A stretch of DNA of 8,007 bases from an uncultured bacterium. Its GTDB lineage: Bacteria; Verrucomicrobiota; Kiritimatiellia; CAIKKV01. The stretch spans positions 1 through 8,007 of the forward strand of contig CAIKKV010000446.1 in NCBI GenBank assembly GCA_903828035.1, given 5' to 3'. Shown here piece after piece: positions 1 through 5,683 of this stretch. The translations under genes were made by a program, and so were the position numbers. Position 1 is the first letter of the stretch. Each line of letters starts with the position of its first letter. Below the pieces are notes generated by a model that saw only the letters and a program-made list of their open reading frames with translations, searched no databases and had not been told where the DNA came from.

Positions 1-413
1 CCCGCCCGCTCTTCCTGCTCTTTGCCGAAAAGGGAAACCCGGCCAGCATCGATCCGCTCATGCCGCTCGCCTCGCGCCTCATGATCGGCGTCGCCATCTG
101 GGGCGTCCTCGACGCCTGCAACATCATCTTTGCCGGAGCGCTGAAGGGCGCCGGCGACACCCGCTTCGTGATGGCCTGGGCGATGATCATGTGCTGGGGG
201 TTCTGGATCGTCGGCGAACTCGTCATCCTGCTATGGCTCAAGGCCGGCCTCATGGCCGCCTGGCTCTGGCTCGTGCTCTACGTCATCATCCTGGGGCTCG
301 GATTCCTCTGGCGCTTCCGGCAGGGCCGCTGGAAAACCATCCAGGTCATCGACCGGCAGATCCCGCCCATGCCGCCCCACGGCCCGTCCGATGCGCTGGG
401 CATCGTCGAATAA
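1..413 (+). CDS. MATE-family efflux transporter, C-terminal part (gene starts before the window)
   Basis: This is the last 136 residues of an inner-membrane antiporter of the MATE/NorM class, which exports drugs or other organic cations in exchange for Na+ or H+. The reading frame is open from base 3, so the start lies outside the window. The stretch GALKGAGDTR (about residues 44-53 of the visible part) matches the conserved G-x-L-(K/R)-G-x-G-D-T-(R/K) segment of the second half of MATE proteins. Three hydrophobic membrane-spanning segments are visible: one ending at that motif, one rich in Trp/Met/Ile just after it, and one that ends before the basic cluster RFRQGRWK. A proline-rich cytoplasmic tail and a TAA stop follow. 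Family proteins usually have 12 membrane helices in about 450 residues, so about a third is seen here. The substrate cannot be told. No terminator is evident between it and the next gene 79 nt downstream. Confidence 0.88.
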   Translation, partial: RPLFLLFAEKGNPASIDPLMPLASRLMIGVAIWGVLDACNIIFAGALKGAGDTRFVMAWAMIMCWGFWIVGELVILLWLKAGLMAAWLWLVLYVIILGLGFLWRFRQGRWKTIQVIDRQIPPMPPHGPSDALGIVE

Positions 414-426
414 GGCCTCTTTTCGC

Positions 427-453
427 TTGACTGTACCCCCGAAAGCGTTGAAT
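427..453 (+). promoter_or_regulatory. possible sigma70-type promoter for the small outer-membrane protein gene
   Basis: A TTGACT hexamer at 427-432 (5 of 6 to the -35 consensus) is followed after 15 nt by TTGAAT at 448-453 (4 of 6 to the -10 consensus). This would start transcription near 460, upstream of the ribosome binding site at 479-484. The spacer is shorter than the usual 17 nt, so the call is weak. Read-through from the MATE gene is an alternative. Confidence 0.33.
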
Positions 454-478
454 CTTCACCTCAAACCATTACACTCAA

Positions 479-484
479 AAGGAG
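479..484 (+). promoter_or_regulatory. ribosome binding site fixing the start at 493
   Basis: A full AAGGAG core inside an A-rich stretch lies 8 nt before the ATG at 493. The frame is open further upstream to an ATG at 391, but that start lies inside the end of the MATE gene and would place coding sequence before the signal peptide. The binding site and the signal peptide together make 493 the right start. Confidence 0.85.
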
Positions 485-492
485 ACCCTCTC

Positions 493-1044
493 ATGTTGCG
501 TAAAGCCTGCCTCGCCGCCCTGCTCGCGGCCCTCGCCGTCCCCGGATACAGTGCCGTCATTCAAGCCGATGCCTATGATCTGCGGCTCGATGTCGGATCC
601 GGACTGGACACCGACGCCTATGAGTTCCCCCCCATCTCCGCCTCGATCGGCTACTTCCCCGTGAACAACCTCGAAATCGGCCCGCTCATCGGCCTGCACA
701 ATGCCGACTGGAACAGCTACTGGGTCACCGGCAACATCTGGGAATTGGGCCTCTTCGCCGAAAAGCATATGGATGTGGACTTCAATTTCCACCCCTTGCT
801 CGGCGTCCGGCTCTCCCTGCTCGACGGCGAAAAGGACCGCGACACCGTCTACCAGGCCACCGTCTACGCCGGCGGCAAGATGTTCCTGAACGAAAACATC
901 GCCCTTGTCGTCAACGGCGGCGTGGCCTTCGCCACGGAAGATATCTTCAACGTCGACACGACGCTCCAGCAGGACCTGACCACCACCCAGACCGGCGATT
1001 CGGCAGGCGTGATCCTGGATGTCGGCATCCGGTACTTCTTCTAA
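493..1044 (+). CDS. small secreted outer-membrane beta-barrel-like protein
   Basis: The protein has 183 residues. A signal peptide is clear: MLRK, then an Ala/Leu-rich core, then PGYSA with likely cleavage near residue 21 (or after VIQA at 25). The mature part alternates hydrophobic and polar residues in short strands with aromatic girdle residues (SIGYFP, WELGLFAE, GVRLSLL, ATVYAGGKMFL, IALVVNGGVAFA). It ends in GVILDVGIRYFF, so the last strand has a C-terminal Phe, the usual recognition signal for the BAM outer-membrane assembly machinery. The length fits an eight-stranded barrel of the OmpX/OmpW/OmpA-N-terminal size class. I do not recognise a specific family and assign no transport or adhesion role. 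The gene stands alone between a MATE gene and a bidirectional terminator and has its own strong ribosome binding site. Confidence 0.72.
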   Translation: MLRKACLAALLAALAVPGYSAVIQADAYDLRLDVGSGLDTDAYEFPPISASIGYFPVNNLEIGPLIGLHNADWNSYWVTGNIWELGLFAEKHMDVDFNFHPLLGVRLSLLDGEKDRDTVYQATVYAGGKMFLNENIALVVNGGVAFATEDIFNVDTTLQQDLTTTQTGDSAGVILDVGIRYFF

Positions 1045-1064
1045 CCCGTTCCTCTTATGCGCAT

Positions 1065-1099
1065 AAAAAAAGGGCGCCCCGAATCGGGGCGCCCTTTTT
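1065..1099. terminator. bidirectional intrinsic terminator between convergent genes
   Basis: A GC-rich perfect stem (GGGCGCCCC at 1072-1080 pairing with GGGGCGCCC at 1086-1094, extended by a G-C pair that closes an AAT loop) is flanked by seven A on the left and five T on the right. Read in either direction it gives a hairpin followed by a U-run, so it can end both the 493-1044 gene and the opposing OmpA-family gene. Confidence 0.93.
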
Positions 1100-1117
1100 G
1101 TTTCTCTTCGATTACCC

Positions 1118-2461
1118 TTATTCCACGGTCGCCGGAGCGATCACGTCCTTGACGTCGAACTTGGGCTGTTCGCGGGTGCTCACCGGGTGATCCACCGGGC
1201 GGACATACACATCCACGCGGCGGTTCAGCGGATTCCCCATCACCGGATCGTTCGGATACTTCGGCTTGGCGAAGCCATAGCCCACGGCTGTCATGCGCGA
1301 GGGGGCGATGTTGAACTTGGCCGACAGGTGGTCCATGACCGCCTTGGCGCGCCGCTCGGACAGGGCCTGGTTGTAATCCGCCTTGGAGCCTTTCAGCTTG
1401 TCCGCGTGGCCCTCGAGCTTGGCCGTGGCACCCGGATGCTCGCGGGTCATCGTCTTCGCGCCGATGATCTCGAGCTTGTCGAAGTAGATCGGCTTGATGA
1501 CCGATTTGTCCTTGTCGAACTGGAGGTTCAGCGAAAAGAGGATCAGATCGTCCGCCTTGAACAGAGGATCCGTTCCGTCCTCGATCACTTCGTGCCCGTC
1601 CGTCACGCCGCCGTCGTCCGTGTCGGCGTCCGTGGGGTCCGTGCCGATGACCAGCACTTCGGCGCCGTCCTTCAGCATGTCCAGATCCGTGTCGGGATTC
1701 AGGGGGTCGGTCTTGTACCCGTAGGTGGACATGACCTCCTCGTAATCCGTCAGCGCGTCGCGGTCTGTGTCGGGATCAAAGGGGTTGGTCTTGTAAATCC
1801 CGGTCTCCTGCGCATCGGTCAGGCCATCCGCATCGCTGTCCACCGCGCCGCCGCCCACCATGTACTTGGCCGGGATCTTGGCGCCCCAGGTCCAGCAGAG
1901 TCCGCCTTCGATGAAGCCGTTGGCTTCGCTGTCGGCCCCGATTCCGCCCAGCGCCATCCGCCCGTCAAACCGCAGCGCCCACTCCTCGTTGAAGTGATAG
2001 TAAGCGCCGGCGCCCATCCGCACGGCCACGTCGCTTTGGCGGTCGTTTTTCTGCTGCTCCGAAATGTAGCTCGCCTGCAAGCCGGCGGCAAAGTAGGGGT
2101 CGAACTTCTGCCAGCGGGTGAGATGGAAAATGCCTTCCACGCCGCCGCCGCCCATCCACGCCGTGCTCCAGTCCGGAACTTCAGCCCGGTTATCCGGAAC
2201 ATTCGCCTTGATTGACGGCGCCAGGAACAGGAACGTGTCCCAGTCCAGCCGGCGATTGACCGCATAGCTGAGGCGGCCCTGGAGATAGGGCGCGTCCTTG
2301 TCCCATTGATTGCCATCAAAGACCAGGTAGCCCGGCCCGGCGCTCACGCTCCAGGGAAAGCTCTCCGCCGGTTCCGCCGTCGTGGGCGCCGCCACCGCGC
2401 GATCCACCAAACCCGTTGCCGCCACCAGCGCCGCGCCCATCAACCCTGCAAGCTTCTTCAT
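1118..2461 (-). CDS. OmpA-family outer-membrane protein with thrombospondin type 3 repeats
   Basis: The protein has 447 residues and probably links the outer membrane to peptidoglycan. A signal peptide covers about residues 1-24 (MKKL, hydrophobic Ala/Gly core, AVAA). Residues 36-196 form a beta-rich, barrel-like region with aromatic strand residues. Residues 207-300 hold four Asp-rich repeats of thrombospondin type 3 kind (DSDADGLTD, DPDTDRDALTD, NPDTDLDMLKD, DADTDDGGVTD), each expected to bind Ca2+ and together forming a stiff linker. Residues 305-421 are an OmpA C-terminal domain: the GHAD segment with D354 and the LSERRA segment with R371 correspond to E. coli OmpA D271 and R286, which hold the diaminopimelate of peptidoglycan, and NRRVDVYV closes the domain. 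About 25 Pro/Val/Lys-rich residues follow. The ATG is preceded by AAAAGGAG (2470-2477 on the other strand). This order, barrel-TSP3-OmpA, is known in OprF-like porins. Ion or solute passage through the barrel is possible but unproven. Confidence 0.93.
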   Translation of the reverse strand: MKKLAGLMGAALVAATGLVDRAVAAPTTAEPAESFPWSVSAGPGYLVFDGNQWDKDAPYLQGRLSYAVNRRLDWDTFLFLAPSIKANVPDNRAEVPDWSTAWMGGGGVEGIFHLTRWQKFDPYFAAGLQASYISEQQKNDRQSDVAVRMGAGAYYHFNEEWALRFDGRMALGGIGADSEANGFIEGGLCWTWGAKIPAKYMVGGGAVDSDADGLTDAQETGIYKTNPFDPDTDRDALTDYEEVMSTYGYKTDPLNPDTDLDMLKDGAEVLVIGTDPTDADTDDGGVTDGHEVIEDGTDPLFKADDLILFSLNLQFDKDKSVIKPIYFDKLEIIGAKTMTREHPGATAKLEGHADKLKGSKADYNQALSERRAKAVMDHLSAKFNIAPSRMTAVGYGFAKPKYPNDPVMGNPLNRRVDVYVRPVDHPVSTREQPKFDVKDVIAPATVE

Positions 2462-2503
2462 CTGGAATTCTCCTTTTCCGCACCATCAAAATCAATTCAA
2501 GGG

Positions 2504-2530
2504 AACATAGCAGAATAACCCTGAAAACAA
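2504..2530 (-). promoter_or_regulatory. possible promoter of the OmpA-family gene
   Basis: On the minus strand TTGTTT (2525-2530) and TATGTT (2504-2509) are separated by 15 nt, in an AT-rich 82-nt gap that contrasts with the GC-rich surroundings. The -35 match is poor and the spacing short. The gap seems too AT-rich to be chance, but the exact promoter is uncertain. Confidence 0.28.
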
Positions 2531-2543
2531 AACAGAAAATCAC

Positions 2544-3308
2544 CTACGGGAAAGCCGTCCGCCGCAGCCGCTCCGGAACGCCGGCGTTGTAGGCGGCGAA
2601 AAAGGACGCCGCGTCCCCCGCCTCGCGAAGCCAGCCGTGGGAGCGAAGCGACAGCGCCACGGGCGCCAGGTCCCCGGCCGCGACCCGGGCCGGCAGGAAC
2701 GGGAACCGGCGGAGCCCCTCCAGGTCCGTCACCCACATCCGCAGCGGCTCCCCCGCCGAGCAGACCATGTTCGCATCCTTCAGATCCCGGTCTGAAAACC
2801 TGTTCGCATGCAGCGCCGCCACCAGCCCGCCCCAGGTCCGCAGGGTCTCCTCCCGCCGGGCCGGATCTCCCCGGTGCCGGTCCAGCCGGTGCGTGAGCAG
2901 CTCGCTGTCCCCGATTTCGCGGGTGATGACGTAATCGCGCACGCGCAGCCCCCCGCATCGCCGAACGGCCCACGCCACCGGCTTGTGCGTGGGACTGCCG
3001 CAGGCCAGCAGCGCGCGGGCGTGCCGCACGATCAGCCGCCCCACCGGAAAGCGCAAGCCGAAGCCCAGGCGGGACCGCCCCGGCCGCGGCCCCGACTCCT
3101 TGATCACCAGCCCGTCCAGCGCCGCCACAAAGCGGTTGGGCGCGGCCTGCAGGAAGCGGGCCGGCGAGCCGGGCTGGATCGGGAAATGGCGGTCCAGCCA
3201 TTCGCGCAGGGTCACCGCCTCGCCCTCATCCACATGCCACACCAGCCCGTGGCTTTTCAGCTGCCGCGTCCTGCCGGGTTGCCCGTCCTCTGGCCTGTCC
3301 ATGCTCAT
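2544..3308 (-). CDS. LPS kinase-like protein (WaaP/KdkA/InaA type), apparently catalytically intact
   Basis: The protein has 254 residues and the features of a small bacterial protein-kinase-fold enzyme that phosphorylates a sugar of the LPS core, with the active site in the cytoplasm. Key residues in order: K70 in LVIKES (the ATP-binding lysine of strand beta3), a hinge region near 126-135 (YVITREIGDS), H167 in LHANRF, then the catalytic loop SDRDLKDANMV with D175 as base, K177 and N180, and the metal-binding D195 in VTDLEG. The HRD histidine is replaced by D173, and Asp-Leu-Glu-Gly takes the place of Asp-Phe-Gly. The C-terminal helical part is short, as in the Kdo/heptose kinases. The start at 3308 is preferred because AGGTAGGA lies 8 nt upstream. 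A second ATG at 3302 is possible. The gene is divergent from two further kinase-fold genes and lies upstream of the OmpA-family gene in the same direction, 82 nt apart. The substrate (heptose, Kdo or another sugar) cannot be decided. Confidence 0.78.
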   Translation of the reverse strand: MSMDRPEDGQPGRTRQLKSHGLVWHVDEGEAVTLREWLDRHFPIQPGSPARFLQAAPNRFVAALDGLVIKESGPRPGRSRLGFGLRFPVGRLIVRHARALLACGSPTHKPVAWAVRRCGGLRVRDYVITREIGDSELLTHRLDRHRGDPARREETLRTWGGLVAALHANRFSDRDLKDANMVCSAGEPLRMWVTDLEGLRRFPFLPARVAAGDLAPVALSLRSHGWLREAGDAASFFAAYNAGVPERLRRTAFP

Positions 3309-3356
3309 ACGGCGAATCCTACCTGTTTTCCCCCGATTGTTGAATCTAAAAGCAAC

Positions 3357-3385
3357 TTGACGTTGAAAGACCGCTCCCCTATTGT
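3357..3385 (+). promoter_or_regulatory. sigma70-type promoter for the two-gene kinase-like operon
   Basis: TTGACG (3357-3362, 5 of 6 to consensus) and TATTGT (3380-3385, 4 of 6) are separated by exactly 17 nt. Transcription would start near 3392 and give a leader of about 33 nt before the ATG at 3425. It lies in the 116-nt divergent gap, so its regulation could also affect the minus-strand kinase gene, for which I see no convincing promoter. Confidence 0.5.
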
Positions 3386-3410
3386 GAGACGTTTACGAAT
3401 CAATCGAAAA

Positions 3411-3424
3411 CCCCCCGGGGGCCC
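3411..3424. repeat. G/C-only palindrome in place of a ribosome binding site
   Basis: Fourteen consecutive C and G bases, including the perfect palindrome CCCCCGGGGG (3412-3421), sit directly before the ATG at 3425. There is no recognisable Shine-Dalgarno core. The palindrome arms cannot form a hairpin without a loop, but the G-run can pair with other C-runs. Confidence 0.6.
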
Positions 3425-4270
3425 ATGGCCGACAAGGAAATCCTGCGCTTCGACAATCTCGCCGCCTACCTGTTGCTGAAAAACGGCAATTTCCTCTACA
3501 AGGTGCCCTTCCGTGGCGGCTGGGCCGTGCTCAAGGTCTATTACGGCAGCAAAAACCTGTTTCAATGCTTCACCAAGTCCGTCGACAACGTGGTCATGAA
3601 CGGGCAGACCTCCTATATGCCGAAGACCCGCCTCCTGAACGAGCAGGCCTCCATGAAGGTCTGGCGCGAGGCCGGCCTCCGCGTGTTCAACATCTACGAC
3701 AACGTGACGGTTGAAGGCCTTCCCGAGGGCGGCTATGCGCTCTACGAGCATGTCCCCGGCCGCAACTTCCACAAATATCTTCCCGACGAATCCGTGCCGA
3801 TCGAGGAACGCCTGCGCTGGTACCGGATCTTCCTGGAGCAGTGGCACCGCCGCCACGCGCTCGCCTGCCGGACCCGCAACCCCATGCTGATCCATGAAAA
3901 TGGTGACATCAAGCATGTCATGCTCCACAACAACGAGCTCTACTGGTTCGACTTCGAAATGGTCTTCCGCTCGGGCGCCCACATCGAAGAGCTGGTGGCG
4001 CGCGAGCTCCTGGCCTACCTGAAGACCCTCCGCAGCTTCCTGCCGGACGAGCGATTCGACCTCTTCTTCCGCGAAACCATGGACCGCTATCCCGACCGGG
4101 CGCTCCTCGAGGGCATCTACCCGTTCATGTTCCAGAACCGCAATCCGGTGAACCGGATAGGCCGCTGGATCGATTTCAAGTACCGCGGAAAAGCCCGGAA
4201 GCCCGGATCGAAGTACCGGATCGCCTTGTTGATCAAGGAGTACCTGGATGCCCACCCGAAGCAGGCCTGA
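3425..4270 (+). CDS. kinase-fold protein related to LPS kinases, first of a tandem paralogous pair
   Basis: The protein has 281 residues and no signal peptide or membrane segment, so it should be cytoplasmic. It shows the landmarks of a WaaP/aminoglycoside-kinase-like fold: K37 in AVLKVY (beta3 lysine), E73 in LNEQASMKVW (helix C glutamate), a hinge YEHVPG at 107-112, and the metal-binding D176 in WFDFEMV. The catalytic loop reads LIHENGDIKHVML (155-167). Aligned without gaps to the WaaP loop HRDCYICH, H157 and H164 match, but the catalytic Asp falls on N159, with an Asp two residues later at D161. The enzyme may use D161 or may have lost kinase activity. The C-terminal half (AYLKTLRSFL, RYPDR) is helical, and the last 35 residues are basic. 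The next gene starts at the base after its TGA stop, so the two are co-translated. The likely role is phosphorylation or binding of an envelope sugar; this is inferred from the fold and the neighbours. Confidence 0.62.
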   Translation: MADKEILRFDNLAAYLLLKNGNFLYKVPFRGGWAVLKVYYGSKNLFQCFTKSVDNVVMNGQTSYMPKTRLLNEQASMKVWREAGLRVFNIYDNVTVEGLPEGGYALYEHVPGRNFHKYLPDESVPIEERLRWYRIFLEQWHRRHALACRTRNPMLIHENGDIKHVMLHNNELYWFDFEMVFRSGAHIEELVARELLAYLKTLRSFLPDERFDLFFRETMDRYPDRALLEGIYPFMFQNRNPVNRIGRWIDFKYRGKARKPGSKYRIALLIKEYLDAHPKQA

Positions 4271-5119
4271 ATGACGCCCCGCGACCAGCTCGCCTCCCTC
4301 CTGGCGGCCTATTCCCCCCGCCTGCTCGACGCCAGCGGGCGCGGCTCCGGATGGAACAGCATCTGGCTGCTGACCTACGGCGGCACTCCCCACATCCTGA
4401 AGGTCTACGGGCGCCGGCGGGCCCGGCTGCGCGAAGCGCTCACCCACCTGGCCCAGCTGGCTGGCGGCCTTTCCGGTTACACGGCCCCGGCGCGGCACGC
4501 CACCGAGGCCCGGTGCCTGCGCCTCTGGCGCGAGGCCGGCTTCGATTGCCCGGCCCTGGAAGTCGCTCCGGCGGGCTTTCCCGCCCTGCCCGCCCCGTTC
4601 CTGCTGATGGAGTTCCTGCCGGGCCCCTCCCTGGCCGCCGCGCTGGCCGATACCACGGCCGACCCGGCGGGGCAGGATCTCCTCTTCCGCCGCTTCCTGG
4701 AAACGCTTTGCAGGCGCCATGCCGCCGCGCTGGAGCGACGGGAGCCCGCCCTGATCCAGGAGCATCCGGGGCTCGATCATTGCCTGGTTTCGGGGGACCG
4801 GTTGGATGTCTTTGACCTCGAGACCGCCTACACCTCGAGAGCGGTCGTGGCGGATGCCCTGTCCGCCGAGATCGCCGGGCTGATCCGGTCCCTGTTCCGG
4901 GTGCTCCCGCCGGCGCAGGCCCGTCATTTCATGGAGCGCCTGGCGGCCGACTACCCGGACCGTTCCCGCTTGGCCGCCGTGGAGCGGGACCTGTTCGACA
5001 ATCCCTCCCCTTTTCGCCGGATCCTGCACGCGATTGACCGGCGCCTCCTCCGGAAAAAGGGACGATTCGACAAGTATGCCGCCGCCCGCCTCCTGGGCGC
5101 GACCCTGCGCGGGGAATAA
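4271..5119 (+). CDS. kinase-fold protein, second paralog, with altered catalytic loop
   Basis: The protein has 282 residues and is clearly homologous to its upstream neighbour along its whole length. Shared points are ILKVYG with K44, EARCLRLWREAGF with E79, MEFLPGPS as hinge (113-120), LIQEHPGLDHCLV (161-173) as catalytic-loop region, VFDLE with D182 as metal site, ADYPDRS near 226, and the terminal basic patch RKKGRFDKY. The loop aligns ungapped with LIHENGDIKHVML of the neighbour. The histidine becomes Q163, the canonical Asp position is H165, and D161 of the neighbour is G167 here; only D169 remains close by. This makes it a likely pseudokinase or an enzyme with a shifted base. The ATG directly follows the TGA of the preceding gene and has no strong ribosome binding site, which suggests translational coupling. 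It is markedly richer in Ala, Arg and Leu than its neighbour. Its TAA stop lies inside the A-run of the terminator. Substrate unknown. Confidence 0.6.
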   Translation: MTPRDQLASLLAAYSPRLLDASGRGSGWNSIWLLTYGGTPHILKVYGRRRARLREALTHLAQLAGGLSGYTAPARHATEARCLRLWREAGFDCPALEVAPAGFPALPAPFLLMEFLPGPSLAAALADTTADPAGQDLLFRRFLETLCRRHAAALERREPALIQEHPGLDHCLVSGDRLDVFDLETAYTSRAVVADALSAEIAGLIRSLFRVLPPAQARHFMERLAADYPDRSRLAAVERDLFDNPSPFRRILHAIDRRLLRKKGRFDKYAAARLLGATLRGE

Positions 5120-5153
5120 AAAAAGGGGCGCGGATTTTTATCCGCGCCCCTTT
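5117..5153. terminator. bidirectional intrinsic terminator between the kinase-like operon and the ribosomal operon
   Basis: An 11-bp perfect stem (GGGGCGCGGAT at 5125-5135 with ATCCGCGCCCC at 5140-5150, TTTT loop) is extended by three A-T pairs. The eight-base A-run on the left becomes a strong U-run for the minus-strand ribosomal operon. For the plus-strand genes the T-run on the right is only three bases, so termination is probably better in the minus direction. The TAA stop of the gene at 4271-5119 is part of it. Confidence 0.9.
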
Positions 5154-5170
5154 GATCATCGTTCGACGCC

Positions 5171-5641
5171 TTAAGCCGTGGCGGCTTCCTTCTTGGAAAC
5201 CTTCTTGGGCTCTTTCTTGGTCTCCTTCGCGGCCTCCTTCGTGTCCTTGGCCTCGGCCTCGGGAGCGGCCTTCTTCACGGCCGGCACGAAATTGATCCAC
5301 TCCAGATACGCCATCTCCGCCCCATCGCCGCCGCGCTGGCCGATGCGGGTGATGCGGGTGTAGCCGCCCTTGCGGTCCTTGAACACGGGCGCCACCTCCG
5401 TGAAGAGCTGGGCCACGCACTCCTTGCGCCGCAAGGTGGCAATCGCCTGGCGCCGGGAGTGCAGAGACCCCTCCTTGGCGAGCGTCACCATCTTCTCGGC
5501 CAGCGAGCGCGCCAGCTTGGACTTGACGATCGTGGTCCGGATGCGCCGGGCGATAATCAGGTTGCACACAAGCGAAGCCAGCAGGGCCTCGCGATGGGCC
5601 GGACTGCGGCCCAGTTTGACGGTATTCCTTAAATGTCTCAT
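5171..5641 (-). CDS. rplQ: 50S ribosomal protein L17 with charged C-terminal tail
   Basis: L17 is a large-subunit protein placed near the peptide exit tunnel. Residues 1-120 follow the family pattern: MRHLRNTVKLGRSPAHREAL at the N-terminus, RIRTTIVKSKLARSLAEKM with the strand-helix core, LHSRRQAIATL, and the end YTRITRIGQRGGDGAEMAYLE. The bacterial protein usually has about 115-130 residues; this one has 156. The added residues 121-156 are almost wholly Lys, Glu and Ala (KKAAPEAEAK, KETKKEPKKVSKKEA), a low-complexity tail likely to be disordered and to contact rRNA. It is the last gene of the alpha operon, 42 nt after rpoA, with AGGCAGG upstream of the ATG, and is followed by the terminator at 5117-5153. 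Confidence 0.97.
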   Translation of the reverse strand: MRHLRNTVKLGRSPAHREALLASLVCNLIIARRIRTTIVKSKLARSLAEKMVTLAKEGSLHSRRQAIATLRRKECVAQLFTEVAPVFKDRKGGYTRITRIGQRGGDGAEMAYLEWINFVPAVKKAAPEAEAKDTKEAAKETKKEPKKVSKKEAATA

Positions 5642-5658
5642 CTTGAACCTGCCTCGAG

Positions 5659-5681
5659 GCGGCGGCCGAGTGGCCGACCGC
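5659..5681 (-). other. GC-rich stem-loop in the rpoA-rplQ spacer
   Basis: Read on the minus strand, GCGG-t-CGGCC, loop ACTC, GGCCG-CCGC forms nine G-C pairs with a single bulge. It begins two bases after the rpoA stop codon and ends well before the rplQ ribosome binding site. No U-run follows, so it is not a terminator. It may mark mRNA processing or protect the rpoA transcript end. Confidence 0.5.
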
Positions 5682-5683
5682 GG

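Noticed and set aside
391..492. Upstream in-frame extension of the small outer-membrane protein gene
   Set aside because: It starts inside the MATE gene and would bury the signal peptide. A strong ribosome binding site supports the ATG at 493.
1560..1850. Repeated Asp-codon DNA that looked like a tandem DNA repeat
   Set aside because: It is the coding sequence of the TSP3 protein repeats. The nucleotide copies are too diverged and unevenly spaced for a separate DNA repeat.
1187..2215. A 342-codon open frame on the plus strand opposite the OmpA-family gene
   Set aside because: The product is an Arg/His/Val-rich shadow with no domain, while the minus strand has a full signal peptide, TSP3 repeats and OmpA domain.
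2497..3201. Alternative minus-strand frame overlapping the kinase-like gene
   Set aside because: It is Gly/Ala/Pro/Arg-rich without motifs. The other frame carries the complete kinase residue set.
3309..3424. Possible small RNA or riboswitch in the divergent gap
   Set aside because: Beyond a promoter and the C/G block I see no conserved fold, terminator or aptamer-like structure in these 116 nt.
3305..5029. A 574-codon open frame on the minus strand opposite the two kinase-like genes
   Set aside because: Its product is low in recognisable motifs and rich in Gly, Gln, Arg and Val, as expected for an antisense shadow of GC-rich coding DNA. The plus-strand genes have conserved kinase landmarks and clear paralogy.
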